A stretch of DNA of 64,000 nucleotides from the NCBI GenBank assembly GCA_012845835.1, contig JABAKD010000010.1:17681204-17745203 (forward strand), read 5' to 3'. Below the pieces are notes generated by a model. That model was not told where the DNA came from and searched no databases. It worked only from the letters and a program-made list of their open reading frames with translations. The translations under genes and the position numbers were made by a program. Shown here piece by piece: positions 47,813 to 54,589 of the stretch (the stretch's first letter is position 1; each line of letters begins with the position of its first letter). The DNA is from Undaria pinnatifida. Lineage: Eukaryota; Sar; Phaeophyceae; Laminariales; Alariaceae.

Positions 47813-50218
47813 CTCACATTAACTCGCATAATCAAGTCCGTGGTCACAGGACAGGCTCCAGTCACTCTGGAGCTGAGAAAACCAATAAAAAGGTAAGGCG
47901 GTCTGAGTACGGCGGTCCACCCCGATGTAAGCAAGGCAGGGAAGGGAGGGTGTGATCAAAATCGCTTTTGTCGCAACGGGGGGAATCGCACTCACAAACG
48001 TGGAATGTGAAGAACAAAGCGGCTTTCCCCCAACAAGGCGGTGATATGGCTCTGGCACGCGCCACTGCGTTGCTGCGGGGGGGACCCTCTACTATTTTAC
48101 TATTGTAACAATGAAGTCTTACACAGGAATTGGAAAATCAAAGTTTGCGACCCCCGCACGGGTCAGCACCAGTAGTAGAAGGCAAGCACATGCCAGGGTG
48201 TGGATGGGTTGATTGATGGACGTATGAATAACCGCTGACGTCCTTAAAACATTTTTTATAAAATACTCGGAGTATTAAAATACTGCTTGTAGAAAAAAAT
48301 TAAAGAACAAAATACTGCAAGGACCCCTTCCATTAAGTGAAAAAAACTCACCCACATACCCACATAGTATTATTGCAAGAGTACCAACAACAACGCAGCT
48401 TGCAAAGATTAGTATCGACCCTAAATTCGTCGAACTCACAGCTGACGTCGTTAGAATTATTTTATAAAATGTACAGCAGCACCATGCAAGCAGCACCATG
48501 AGACCCCCGCTTTAATTAAAGCACAGCATTATTTGTTACTCATTCTTGCAGTCTTCGCAGACTCAGTGTGAGTAGACTATTCGGGGAAACGTTTTTTTTC
48601 TTGGTAAAAAACTTTTTGTGATCTCCGAAAACCGAGTTGACATGCACCAACCACCCACATACTCCAAAAAATGTTCATGATCGGTGTTGCCCTGCACGTA
48701 CGTACTCGTACCACCTACGCGATGGTATGACACCTTCTATTCTTGGCCTACAGCACGCTCTAGACTACCCTCAGACAGAGTCAGTCCTGTAGAGCAGACA
48801 ACGTACGAGTGCCCTGCATGTCAAGCAAAGCATGAGGGTGCTGTAGAAGCTCGCACATCTGTCTGCTACTGCAGCAGCTGCTGTACGCACGAGTGTTATT
48901 CGAGTGCAACCTGCGATCAATTAATTTCGCATTTTTTTGCGTTACACATAAACTGCTCGTGGCTCTCGTCCACCGACCTCGTAGCCTCCATCGAGAAGGA
49001 CATCCTATCAGAGGCTTACGGCAAGCAACGTACGAGTGCCCTACATGTCAAGCAAAGCAAGAGGGGAGGTAGCACATCTGCCTACTACTACAATGCTGTA
49101 TACACGCACGAGTATTATTCGGAAGTGCAACCTGCGATCAACTATTTCCGCGTTGTTTTTGCGGTACACACGAAGTCTTTTTCTTGTGGTTCTCGACCGC
49201 CGGCCTCGTAGCCTCCATCGAGAACGAGCTCCTATCTTGCCCGCCGAATGGCGCCAAGACCAACAACCAATACCAAGGACACTGCTCGAGACTCGTAGGG
49301 AGACAGAGAGTCCTGTGGAGCTTCACGGCAACGCTCCAATGTCAAGGAATCAAGGGTCTACTGCTGTACGTTCGAATGTTTTCTGATGTTCTCATTACGC
49401 ATGTCGGTTCGTGGTTCCCTGCCTACCTCGTAGCCTTCATCCAAAACAAGCTCCTCCCCGCCGAGCGGCGTCAAGACCAATATCAACGACAGTGCTGGCT
49501 GGTCGTCCGTGTTGTCGTCTGACTCCGATCCGAGCCGTACTGAAGTTCTGTACGCGTAGCCATCCGTAGCATCGTCATCCTCTTGCTCCTCCTCGTCCTC
49601 CTCGTCCTCCTCCTCCTCGCCGCCACCACCCCCCCCGTCCGCTTTCCCCCCCTCGTCATCATCGCCACCATCCACGTTGTCCCCTCCCTCTTCTACTGCT
49701 CCATCATCATCATCATCATCGTCATCGTCGCCCGTCGATGCTCCTCCATCCTCGCTGCTACGGTCGTCGTCTTCATCGTCGTCGTCGTCGTCCTTACTAC
49801 TGCTATCCCCCTCTTCCCCCTCGCCCCCCCCCTCCTCCTCCTCCTGATTGTTGTCGTTGTCGTTGTCGTTGTCGTCGTCACCCCCTCGATTACCATCATC
49901 ATCATATCGATTTTGAGTGCCGCTGCTGCTGGGGTCCTCCACCGAATCACCCTCAGAAGTAAAAGTCGCAGTAGCAGACGAGTAAGCAGACACAGACGTC
50001 GTCGTGCTCGCAGACGTCGACGCAGAGGCAGACGCCGTCGAGGTACTAGTAGCCGTAGCCGTGCGGGACGTGCTCGTTGTTGTCGCAAGGCCGCGATGCC
50101 GCGTGCGGTTGCCGCTCCTTCGAGAAATATTTACGCCACCAGCAGTACGAGCGAGAGGGAGAGCGCAAACGGCAGCAGCAATCCCGAAAATACCCAACCT
50201 AGTGCGAGGACGCTTCAT
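27103..50218 (-). CDS. Secreted Pmp-type parallel beta-helix protein, 13 exons, 3' end not found
   Basis: Thirteen exons join in frame with GT-AG introns: 50218-49541, 44996-44820, 42829-42727, 40767-40643, 39604-39509, 38509-38411, 35897-35811, 33726-33433, 31741-31499, 30936-30856, 29839-29751, 27915-27808, 27265-27103. They give 781 codons and no stop. Order: signal peptide (MKRPRTRLGIFGIAAAVCAL..), Ser/Thr-rich then very acidic Asp/Glu/Gly stalk (about 50-215), a Cys-rich module (about 230-365), then a parallel beta-helix from about 362 with repeated FxxN (FRGN, FLDN, FAHN, FSEN, FISN) and GGA/GGG(I/V/L/M/F) (GGAV, GGGL, GGGV, GGAM, GGAI) motifs as in chlamydial Pmp proteins. Expected location: secreted or cell surface; the ligand or reaction is unknown. 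Introns total about 20.8 kb and are filled with repeats. The chain is inference from splice sites and protein continuity. Confidence 0.75.
27390..27625. repeat. GGGTCGGGTC cluster with inverted half
   Basis: Runs of GGGTC on the plus strand followed by GACCCGACCC, ending ACCTGACCCGTGA. Similar to 20640-20800 (ending ACCCGACCCGTGAAG). Lies in intron 12. Confidence 0.75.
27808..27915 (-). CDS. Beta-helix gene exon 12
   Basis: One base, 35 codons, two bases: GYNGGAMVNYGKVVFRGEVM and AVMDGGGFIN. Acceptor TGACAG|GGGCTA; donor CGA|GTGAGT, which avoids an in-frame TGA that read-through would meet. Confidence 0.82.
27984..28600. repeat. Family-E MITE fragments in intron 11
   Basis: ACGCGTGCTATGATGATAGA at 27990, then TCCTTCACCCTAAATCGCCG and CATACCTAGGCCCAT. 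A second decayed copy starts about 28320 (GAGGTATATACCGTTTTTTG). Confidence 0.6.
29630..29735. repeat. (ACTTG)n pentanucleotide microsatellite
   Basis: About 20 ACTTG units in intron 11, starting 16 or so bases from the exon 11 donor. Confidence 0.95.
29751..29839 (-). CDS. Beta-helix gene exon 11
   Basis: 29 codons plus two bases: EEEGSEAGAVWNQDDSVVLC, ending ALWQGN. Acceptor AACCAG|GAGGAA, donor ACAG|GTCAGT. An ACTTG microsatellite begins a few bases downstream in the intron. Confidence 0.78.
30856..30936 (-). CDS. Beta-helix gene exon 10
   Basis: 27 codons, phase 0: AGSAFVNSRGGKIILHEEMT and ISDNVSK. Acceptor CACCAG|GCCGGG, donor AAG|GTAACA. Confidence 0.82.
31140..31265. repeat. Three tandem units of about 36 bp
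   Basis: Units carry AGCGACCAATGAGTTACT then TTTTCTGGTGTGGCC, in intron 9. Confidence 0.9.
31499..31741 (-). CDS. Beta-helix gene exon 9, contains the Asp-Ser run
   Basis: 81 codons, phase 0. Opens ATGSDEGDDDDDG, continues with about 16 Asp-Ser dipeptides coded by GACAGC hexanucleotides, then GGGYGGGVYNSGGTIRCKRG and TTFSENTAQ, so the run sits in a loop between helix turns. Acceptor CTCGCAG|GCGACA, donor CAG|GTACAT. Confidence 0.78.
32770..33375. repeat. CCCATCCCTCGCACG minisatellite ending in (ATCCC)n
   Basis: Decayed units with CCATCCC and TCGCACG(A/G)TGAA, ending with a pure ATCCC run at 33312-33375. Lies in intron 8. Confidence 0.85.
33433..33726 (-). CDS. Beta-helix gene exon 8, three helix turns or more
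   Basis: 98 codons, phase 0, the longest helix exon: NNHSIFHGAVISNQGFVRLR, FLDNSV, DGGAVWN, GGGLWNGGYVRF and FAHNE. Acceptor TCACAG|GCAAAC, donor GAG|GTATGG. Confidence 0.82.
34740..35210. repeat. ATAGTATGGTTAGTATGATAGG satellite
   Basis: About 20 units of TATGGTTAGTATGATAGGAT type in intron 7. The flanks GAGTGAACACCA and CTTGCTCTTCAGNTGTCT also occur around 34045-34120, so a longer segment is duplicated. Confidence 0.9.
35410..35545. mobile_element. MITE family G, partial third copy
   Basis: Contains CGCCTTCGAAGGCATGTTTC and ends GCAGTCCTATCGTGGGATGACT, matching the right end of the elements at 42195-42725. The left end is not recognisable. Confidence 0.55.
35811..35897 (-). CDS. Beta-helix gene exon 7
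   Basis: 29 codons, phase 0: QADGGIFNVEEGGTVDMSGR then ATFRGNSIQ (FxxN motif). Acceptor ATCGCAG|CAAGCC, donor CAG|GTAACG. Confidence 0.8.
35930..36290. repeat. Three tandem units of about 120 bp
   Basis: Each has GCGAGGGTATTCTTTTATTA, GAAGCTCGCTCTTTCGTGC and TTTACGACTTTGTTGAAAAA; the third is decayed and ends in poly-A. Intron 6 side of exon 7. Confidence 0.9.
36600..36860 (-). repeat. Dispersed repeat family H, copy in intron 6
   Basis: Landmarks on the minus strand: CTCCAGCTGTGA, TTGCAAGCTGTGTGTGATAC, CGATCGCGCGTATTACGGGT, TCATTAAGGATATAGGTCGG, CCGTTTCTGAGGGGGAC. Copies at 37865-37985 and 44630-44760 (minus) and 43480-43700 and 51790-52020 (plus). Confidence 0.75.
37410..37485. repeat. 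(GAAGTT/TAAGTT)n hexanucleotide repeat
   Basis: About 12 units in intron 6; frames through it read as alternating Asn-Leu or Asn-Phe and are not genes. Confidence 0.92.
38030..38365. repeat. Minisatellite, AATTACTTGGAATGAGAG units
   Basis: About eight units of 35-65 bases with GCGAGATGTGTACTGCTAAA, ending about 45 bases below exon 6. Confidence 0.9.
38411..38509 (-). CDS. Beta-helix gene exon 6
   Basis: 33 codons, phase 0: AFVFTGVRFVVEDEATLMFS, ending GVYNF. Acceptor GAGCAG|GCGTTT, donor TTC|GTGAGT. Confidence 0.78.
38514..38850. repeat. 20-bp minisatellite GTCAAGGAAGGTAGGAGCGT
   Basis: About 16 highly similar units starting almost at the acceptor of exon 6, so intron 5 ends in this array. 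Confidence 0.95.
39230..39480. repeat. Dispersed repeat with ACCGCCTTAT motifs
   Basis: Contains TGACCGCCTTAT, CAGTCGCGCCAAGCGATTTT and ACTCAGACCGCC. Related segments lie at 46310-46510 and 47890-48065 in inverse orientation. Confidence 0.65.
39509..39604 (-). CDS. Beta-helix gene exon 5
   Basis: 32 codons, phase 0: FKVAAGVGGISCITPKTVYV and GGGTLTFNTLNE. Acceptor CACCAG|TTTAAG was preferred over TTTAAG|GTGGCG two codons later, because FKV extends the expected beta strand. Donor GAG|GTAAGC. Confidence 0.72.
40290..40440 (-). mobile_element. tRNA-derived SINE (family A), 3' fragment
   Basis: CTTCTGGACAAGCCAGGGCC, GTCACAGGTGTC, CGCACAGGATTCAGCAA on the plus strand match the body of family A; the tRNA-like head is missing. 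Lies in intron 4. Confidence 0.6.
40643..40767 (-). CDS. Beta-helix gene exon 4
   Basis: Two bases complete an Asp codon from exon 3, then 41 codons: GGEVGAVEDEEEDVEPESAG followed by NFCDRLDDIPYPLQGNLV. Acceptor GAGCAG|ACGGTG, donor GTG|GTAAGG. Confidence 0.75.
41235..41690. repeat. Two diverged tandem copies of about 295 bp
   Basis: GCACAAGCTTTCTGCACGTTGAAACAAA at 41259 resembles GCACAACCTTCTGCGCGTTGAAACAAA at 41529 only in part, but ACAGCGGA, GTGCTTCTT and the G-rich end follow in the same order. Intron 3. Confidence 0.6.
42195..42460. mobile_element. MITE family G, copy 1 (266 bp)
   Basis: Left end TGAGTCATCCCACGATAGGG; reverse complement of the right end TGAGCCATCCCACGTTAGGG. Interior landmarks AAAAAGTCCCTGG, TTTCACGAGTACAT, CTTCGAAGTCATTTTTCGGG, GGTGAGATATTGAGTT. 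No coding capacity. Separated from copy 2 by two bases (CC). Confidence 0.82.
42463..42725. mobile_element. MITE family G, copy 2, abutting exon 3
   Basis: Left end TGAGTCATCCATCCCACGG, reversed right end TGAGTCATCCCACGGTAGGG, same interior order as copy 1. Its last base pair (42725) supplies the T of the GT donor of intron 3. CC borders occur before copy 1, between the copies and after copy 2, compatible with a 2-bp target duplication. Confidence 0.82.
42727..42829 (-). CDS. Beta-helix gene exon 3
   Basis: 34 codons plus one base; acceptor GACAAG|ATTTCC, donor GCAG|GTGAGT. Begins ISIFEAGDGPYFKIAVSPDD. The donor sequence is the terminal repeat of an adjacent MITE (42463-42725). Confidence 0.75.
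42930..43200. repeat. Two tandem copies of about 133 bp
   Basis: ATTATTACCCGTGGGTACTA, TTTATTTTTT, GCGTACTACT and GTCGT(C/T)CCAATTTTGATCG repeat in order. Intron 2. Confidence 0.88.
43480..43700 (+). repeat. Dispersed repeat family H, plus copy in intron 2
   Basis: Same landmarks as 36600-36860 in opposite orientation; the best-preserved plus copy. Confidence 0.75.
43775..44050. mobile_element. MITE family C, copy 2 (intron 2)
   Basis: GACTGATTCTACGATAGCCC at the left and GGGGGGCTACCGTAGTAAGA at the right, with GGAGGTACGGCCGGGAGTTG and ACCGGCGATTTCGTCAAAGA inside. Confidence 0.78.
44820..44996 (-). CDS. Beta-helix gene exon 2: Cys-rich module
   Basis: 59 codons, phase 0, acceptor TTCCCAG|GTGACT and donor GGG|GTGAGC. 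Encodes VTWTIDDPEGSDSTLFHVDV and then five Cys within about 25 residues (YDC, PLC, GGC, PLC, EGC). Multiple Cys fit disulfides in a secreted protein. Confidence 0.75.
45025..45300. repeat. (ACCAAG)n, (GGGA)n and G-rich microsatellites
   Basis: 45025-45115 ACCAAG units, 45125-45170 GGGAGGGA, then G-rich to 45300. Directly upstream of exon 2, giving a pyrimidine-rich intron 1 end. Leu-Gly and Pro-rich frames here are artefacts. Confidence 0.93.
45731..46192. mobile_element. MITE family E with triplicated right end
   Basis: The full copy 45731-46008 begins GACGCGTGCTACGATATGGA and ends (reversed) GACGCCTGCTACGATGATAG. Interior: GAGCTCAAGACACACCC, CCATGGCCTAGGTACA, CCGACGATTTTGGGTCAAGG. The last 90 or so bases are then repeated twice in tandem (to about 46099 and 46192), each ending GTAGCACGCGTC. 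Confidence 0.72.
46193..48680. other. Repeat-filled part of intron 1
   Basis: 46310-46510 and 47890-48065: CCGCCTTAT-type repeat. 46945-47130: family-B SINE-like copy. 47778-47815: (GTT)n. 47815-47885: family D. 47265-47340 and 48380-48480: pieces of a repeat with AATTCGTCGAACTCACAGCT also at 34410 and 51030. No exon recognised. Confidence 0.6.
48750..49500. repeat. Tandem repeat of about 225 bp next to exon 1
   Basis: The landmark CCTCGTAGCCTCCATCGAGAA starts near 48978, 49204 and (diverged) 49426; CAACGTACGAGTGCCCT and ATGTCAAGCAAAGCA precede it in the first two units. The array ends about 40 bases below the exon 1 donor. Not conserved as one open frame. Confidence 0.8.
49541..50218 (-). 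CDS. Beta-helix gene exon 1: signal peptide and acidic stalk
   Basis: 226 codons from ATG at 50218 (context AAAATATGAAG). The signal peptide is basic n-region RPRTR, hydrophobic GIFGIAAAVCALPLA, then TAGG. Thr/Ser/Ala repeats follow and then runs of Asp and Glu coded by GAY/GAR triplet repeats. The donor TCA|GTACGG at 49540 is chosen because it is in phase with exon 2 and precedes a tandem repeat. The 270-codon frame on the plus strand is the antisense of these triplet repeats. Confidence 0.65.
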
Positions 50219-51127
50219 ATTTTCCCGCAAGGACGGAGCCAATTCAACGCAGCACAAGCCTGGGATCCACACGTACGCGTCTCCGCCCTCCTATGCCCTC
50301 TCCTCCTGCGGCCGTTGGTAGCTGCTGCTCGCTCGGTCGTCGTCCTGCTGGCTGTAGGCTCGGTCTGTGGTGTGAGATCTACGAGTACTGACTGATTGCT
50401 GTCGGAAATCCGGTGGCATCACCCCAAATACCCTAAAAAAACGTTGGGATGCGGGGAGATTTCTGGGCGGGACTGTCAGAATTTGAAGATTTTTAGTGTC
50501 GGTGATTGGCTAGTGTTGATACGCGGCGGCGGTCCAACAACAATTTTGTCGTTGGCATCTGCCATCATCTGCCATCATCTGGCATCTATGTCTGGCATCT
50601 TGGCGTATCATCACTCTGTCCGGAAATTGGTACCCGGTACCCGTGTACATATATTTACCGTATCGTTGTTGTTGCTGTTGTTGTTGTTGGCAATGGTCAC
50701 GGCATGGTCATGTATATGACCACACTGCAGTCGCTTTTGCCGATCTGCTACATATCTGATGCTTGTACGCCCGCCCGTAGGGTCTCCTCTTTTGCCTTGT
50801 GTTCTGGCCCGACTGCTGCTGTGTGGCCTCGGTTGGTGGACGTTCGCACATACCAGTAACTGCTAATAGAGCAGCAGCATACCGGTGTAGCAGAGGCATC
50901 TTTGAAAGCAACTCCCGCACGTTACAAGAAAGGCGTACCACCGCGTGGTGTGTGTTTGTGCCAAACCGCCGTCTGGCTGGCTGTGCGCAATAAGCGTGTA
51001 TGTAAGTATCGACAACGCAGCTTGCAACGATGAGTAGACTATTGACCTGAAATTCGTCGAACTCACGGCTGACGTCCTTGAAATATTTTTTTTATCAAGT
51101 ATGTTATTTCTGCACTGCTGTTGACCA

Positions 51128-51392
51128 AGGCTACGGTAGGGGGGGTACCCCCGTTTTCACTCGTGTGTTTGAGCCACTCGCACGAGTGGCTCTGTACCTC
51201 ACGGATGAAAATGCTTTAGGCAGTTGTTTTGGAGAAGCTTAGATCACGTTTGAATGGCGGATTGATTTCGTCAATAAAAAACATAAAGAAAATGCAAGAT
51301 TGCAAAATAGAAAGGGGTTACTCGCGCGAGTGACCCCTAGCCACTGAAATTCAAGGCCCAAAAAGGGTCCCCCCTACCGTGGCCTGGGTCTG
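51128..51392. mobile_element. Hairpin-rich MITE (about 265 bp)
   Basis: Left AGGCTACGGTAGGGGGGGTA, right reversed AGGCCACGGTAGGGGGGACC. Two internal perfect hairpins: AGCCACTCG/CGAGTGGCT near 51172-51192 and GGTTACTCGCGCGAGTGACC near 51316-51335. No target duplication resolved. Confidence 0.7.
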
Positions 51393-52590
51393 TTCTATTT
51401 CTTCGCCCGTCGACATCGAGCACAGCATAGTCTATCGGGTCCGGTGTCTGCCGATTATGCCTAATCCCAGAGTAAGGGAGGCCACAGACGACTACTACTC
51501 TTAATTAATACGATGAGGCGCAGACGTACTATTGATACTGCTGTGCATATATACCTCGAGGGTACTCTGGCTGTATATCTTGTACATAGCAAATGCAGCA
51601 GTAAGCGGAATCCGTACTAGTAATAGTATAACCAAGGTATAACAAGTAAGTAGCAAAAGCTTCCCGAGTACCGGTACAACTCCTTTTGAGGCCCGTTTGT
51701 ATCATACATAGATGTACCAAAAACAGGAGATTTTTGCGATGTTTTAAAAAATGATAAGTCCATAGTCTAGTCTAATAGTAAAAAAGGTACACTTGAGCTG
51801 TGAGATCGACCAAAAAGGGTTTTGATCAAAACTCAGCTTTGCAAGCTGCGTGTGATACTTCGATCGCGCGTGTTACGGGGTGTGTGTACCCTCGTGAAGG
51901 ATACAGGCCGGTGACTCCCCTGCTTATGCCAGGGTCAACAGGACTATGGCGTCGAACCTTATTCTGCGCACGGAAACTGTATAACCCGCATTGAGGGGGA
52001 CAAAACCAGACATCTGAAGGATACAGCATGTATGTATAAAACAAAGAATATTGCTCACTTTTGGGGTGGGCTACTTAGTTGGGTCTACCCGGTTTGTACA
52101 CAAGTTCTTGTGTGTACTCCCTGTGTATATGTGGCAAGCCAGCGGAGGTCCATCCCCGGCCTGATGCTCGGGTTGTTAGTGCTGTCGAGTCGTGATGGAA
52201 CATGCTACGGTGAACGTCGATCGCTACTGTTCCGGAGTGATATCTCTTCTGTGCTCTTGATGTAATGCAAAGACACACTCACACAGCCTGTATTGATCGA
52301 ATGAAGACCGACGAGTGAGATCTGACGTTCTGCATCATCAGGCGTCGATATAATCGTATCAGAAACCGTCTAGCCTGCAGCAGTGCTCAGCACTGTCAGT
52401 AATACACGAGAATGCGGTGCGTGTGTCGCATACAGCTCCTACCGTGTTGCGCTTTCAACACCACTACAAGTAGTGAACAAATACACTACAGTAGTGAACG
52501 GTACACTCTCTACCCGGTGTCCCAGCCTGGTTCGTGTGACGGATTCTGGAATCGGCAATATATTTCATGTTCTCCCTCTCGAGCCCCAAA
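51393..52590. other. No gene recognised
   Basis: 51410-51485 carries a decayed CGACATCCAGCAC repeat; 51790-52020 a plus copy of family H. Remaining frames of 60-80 codons have no supporting feature. Confidence 0.45.
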
Positions 52591-52597
52591 GGGGAAG

Positions 52598-52970
52598 TGT
52601 TGAGGAATTCGTGGGGTATTAGTCCGTTTTACCACTTGCAAAAGGTTAACCAATAGCTTACCCAAACTAAGCCTTGTAACACTCTCCCCCCCTGAAACGG
52701 CGGGATACAGGTCGGCCGGATATACGGGCGGACCTGTCAATTATCCAAGCCGTTTCACTTCCTGGGTATACCGGGGAGAGTTTTTCTCAAGTTCGACAAT
52801 GAGGAAACTCTGAAAAAGTTTATTATGATGGATGTGGGAGTTGAACCCACGACCCATAAAACCCATGGTCTGTCGACGACGCCATTTGTTAAGGAATTAG
52901 TGGGGTATTAGTCCGTTTGACCACTTGCAAAAGGTTAACCAATAGCTTACCCAAACTAAGCCTTATAACG
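52598..52970 (-). mobile_element. TRIM-like miniature LTR retrotransposon (373 bp)
   Basis: Two 84-bp direct repeats, 52598-52681 and 52887-52970, about 90% identical. In minus orientation the LTR begins TGTTACAAGG and ends CCTCAACA (TG...CA). Two bases inside the upstream LTR is TGGCGTCGTCGACAGACC, positioned as a primer-binding site beginning TGG. Immediately before the downstream LTR is CAGGGGGGGAGAG, a polypurine tract. The interior is about 205 bases with no coding capacity, and contains a tRNA-like GTGGGTTCAACTCCCAC stem-loop. Flanking 5-mers (GGAAG and GTAAG or TAAGG) match only imperfectly. Confidence 0.68.
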
Positions 52971-52979
52971 TAAGGCTGT

Positions 52980-53150
52980 CAGTCGGTTCCATTTCACGAC
53001 TAATAGGTGCCAGGTAGTTCAGGCGAGCGAAGCGAGTAAAAAAAGCCTCCCCCGCCCGAGGGGGGAGGGCGCTGGAGGCGCCCCCGGAGGGCCCGCCGGA
53101 GGCGCCTCCGGAGGATCCTGCTGATGAAGGCGCCGCCGGAGGCAAAAAAC
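52980..53150. repeat. GC-rich (GGAGGCGCC) repeats
   Basis: Short inverted and direct GGAGGCGCC/GGCGCCTCC motifs at 53060-53145 following the TRIM-like element. Confidence 0.6.
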
Positions 53151-53289
53151 ACGCTATATTTAGTTTCATTTTTACGCAAGAAAAGCGCAAAAAAAAAACC
53201 TCTAAACAAAACAGTAGAGATATATATACGCATAAATTTCAAACGAAAACAACAAAAAAAGAAAAACTTCAGTTTACTACACAGAAATG

Positions 53290-53525
53290 CACAAAAATCT
53301 GGGAAGTACTTGTAGAACGTTTTTTGTTACTTTCTTTTTCTTCATCCCATTTATTATCCTCGCACTACTCTCGCCGTCCCTCACAGTGGGAAACTCGGAT
53401 CCGTGGTCACATAGCGGGTCCTCCTCCCCCCTCGTCCCCACTACGGTGCGTGCCTTCATTTTCATCGCAAGAAGAAGTCAGCATTTTCTTCCCTCGTTGA
53501 CTGGCGTCGCATGGTATCTACCCAC
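53290..53525 (-). mobile_element. SINE-like dispersed repeat (family B), minus copy
   Basis: On the minus strand: AACGAGGGAAGAAAATGCTG, GCGATGAAAATGAAGGCACG, CACCGTAGTGGGGACG, TATGTGACCACGGATCCGAG and an AATAAATGGGATGAA tail followed by A-rich sequence. Confidence 0.65.
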
Positions 53526-54585
53526 GCTGCTAGGCGCTCTCAGCAGTTGATCCTTTTGTTTTTTACAATTTTTCAAATAAAAACGCATGTACCAGGTAAA
53601 TCTACCCCGGACTTTGAGGAACGTGACAGCAATTGTTTTGAGTCGCCATACCACCTGGCGGGGATACGAGCGAAAAAGCGAACTCATCACCAAGATAGCG
53701 CGATGCACAAAATTATCCCTTCTTCTTTTCTTCTTTGTTGTTGCAAATAGTCTGGAGTGCACTGGCTTTTGAATATATTTTTCCCCTCGTGCGTTCACTA
53801 CTGTACGGGCAACGCATGACTAAAACACCTTACTGTGTTTGCAATGTGCCTCTCTGGCTCGGAGTTAGTCGCCTCAAAGACCGTTTCTCTTAGAGGCATC
53901 GGCTCGGACACTGGTCGTGCTGGATTTGGATGGGTGGAAATGTCAGTTTAATCTGAAGAACACACACATGAAACAAACGCTGTGTACATTGTGTTCTCTT
54001 CACATTAAGCCGTTATTTTTACCCAATGACATCAAGCAGTACACCCAGAGTGTCCGTGCTGATTCTTCATCCTAGAAAGATACAAAGTATGTGTTTACAG
54101 ACCACATAATTCGTAGTCTAGAGTAAACACAAAAACAATCGCAAGATAATCAAGGTAAACCAATTGAAATGTTAGCGTACCGGGCACGAGAACACAGTGA
54201 AAAAAGCCAGACCCTAGGAATAACAATAATAAGAAAGAATGGGATGCAAGAAGATCAGGAAGGCAGCAAGGAGAACAACATACGTGCTGAAGAGGAACAG
54301 GTAATATAGCTGTTGCACGGACGAAACAACACAAAGAAGAGAAAGGAGGTACCGGCATGAGGCTGGCGGGGAGGGAAAATAAGGGAGCGAAGAGGGTCAC
54401 CAAAGCAAAAAAACGAAGAAAAAACGAGAACGGAACAAGCAACCAAGACAACAAGACCAAGTGTCATTACTGCCGCTTTCGCGCTCCTCCCATTGAACTC
54501 AAACGCAAACACACATGGCAAAAATTGCCACTATAGACTATAGCTGTAGGGTTCAGGGACATAGTAGTAGCACGCGTTCCACTCA
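53526..54585. other. No gene recognised
   Basis: 54000-54110 is a copy of the CGACATCCAGCAC repeat. The rest may be the 3' part of the adjacent LINE or unrelated sequence; no frame is supported. Confidence 0.4.
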
Positions 54586-54589
54586 TTAT

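Noticed and set aside
49583-50395. 270-codon plus-strand frame rich in Val, Arg and Ser
   Set aside because: Antisense of the GAY/GAR triplet repeats in exon 1 of the beta-helix gene; the minus strand has a signal peptide and chained exons.
52830-52885. Possible tRNA gene (GTGGGTTCAACTCCCAC T-arm)
   Set aside because: No acceptable acceptor stem, D-arm or anticodon loop; it lies inside the TRIM-like element.
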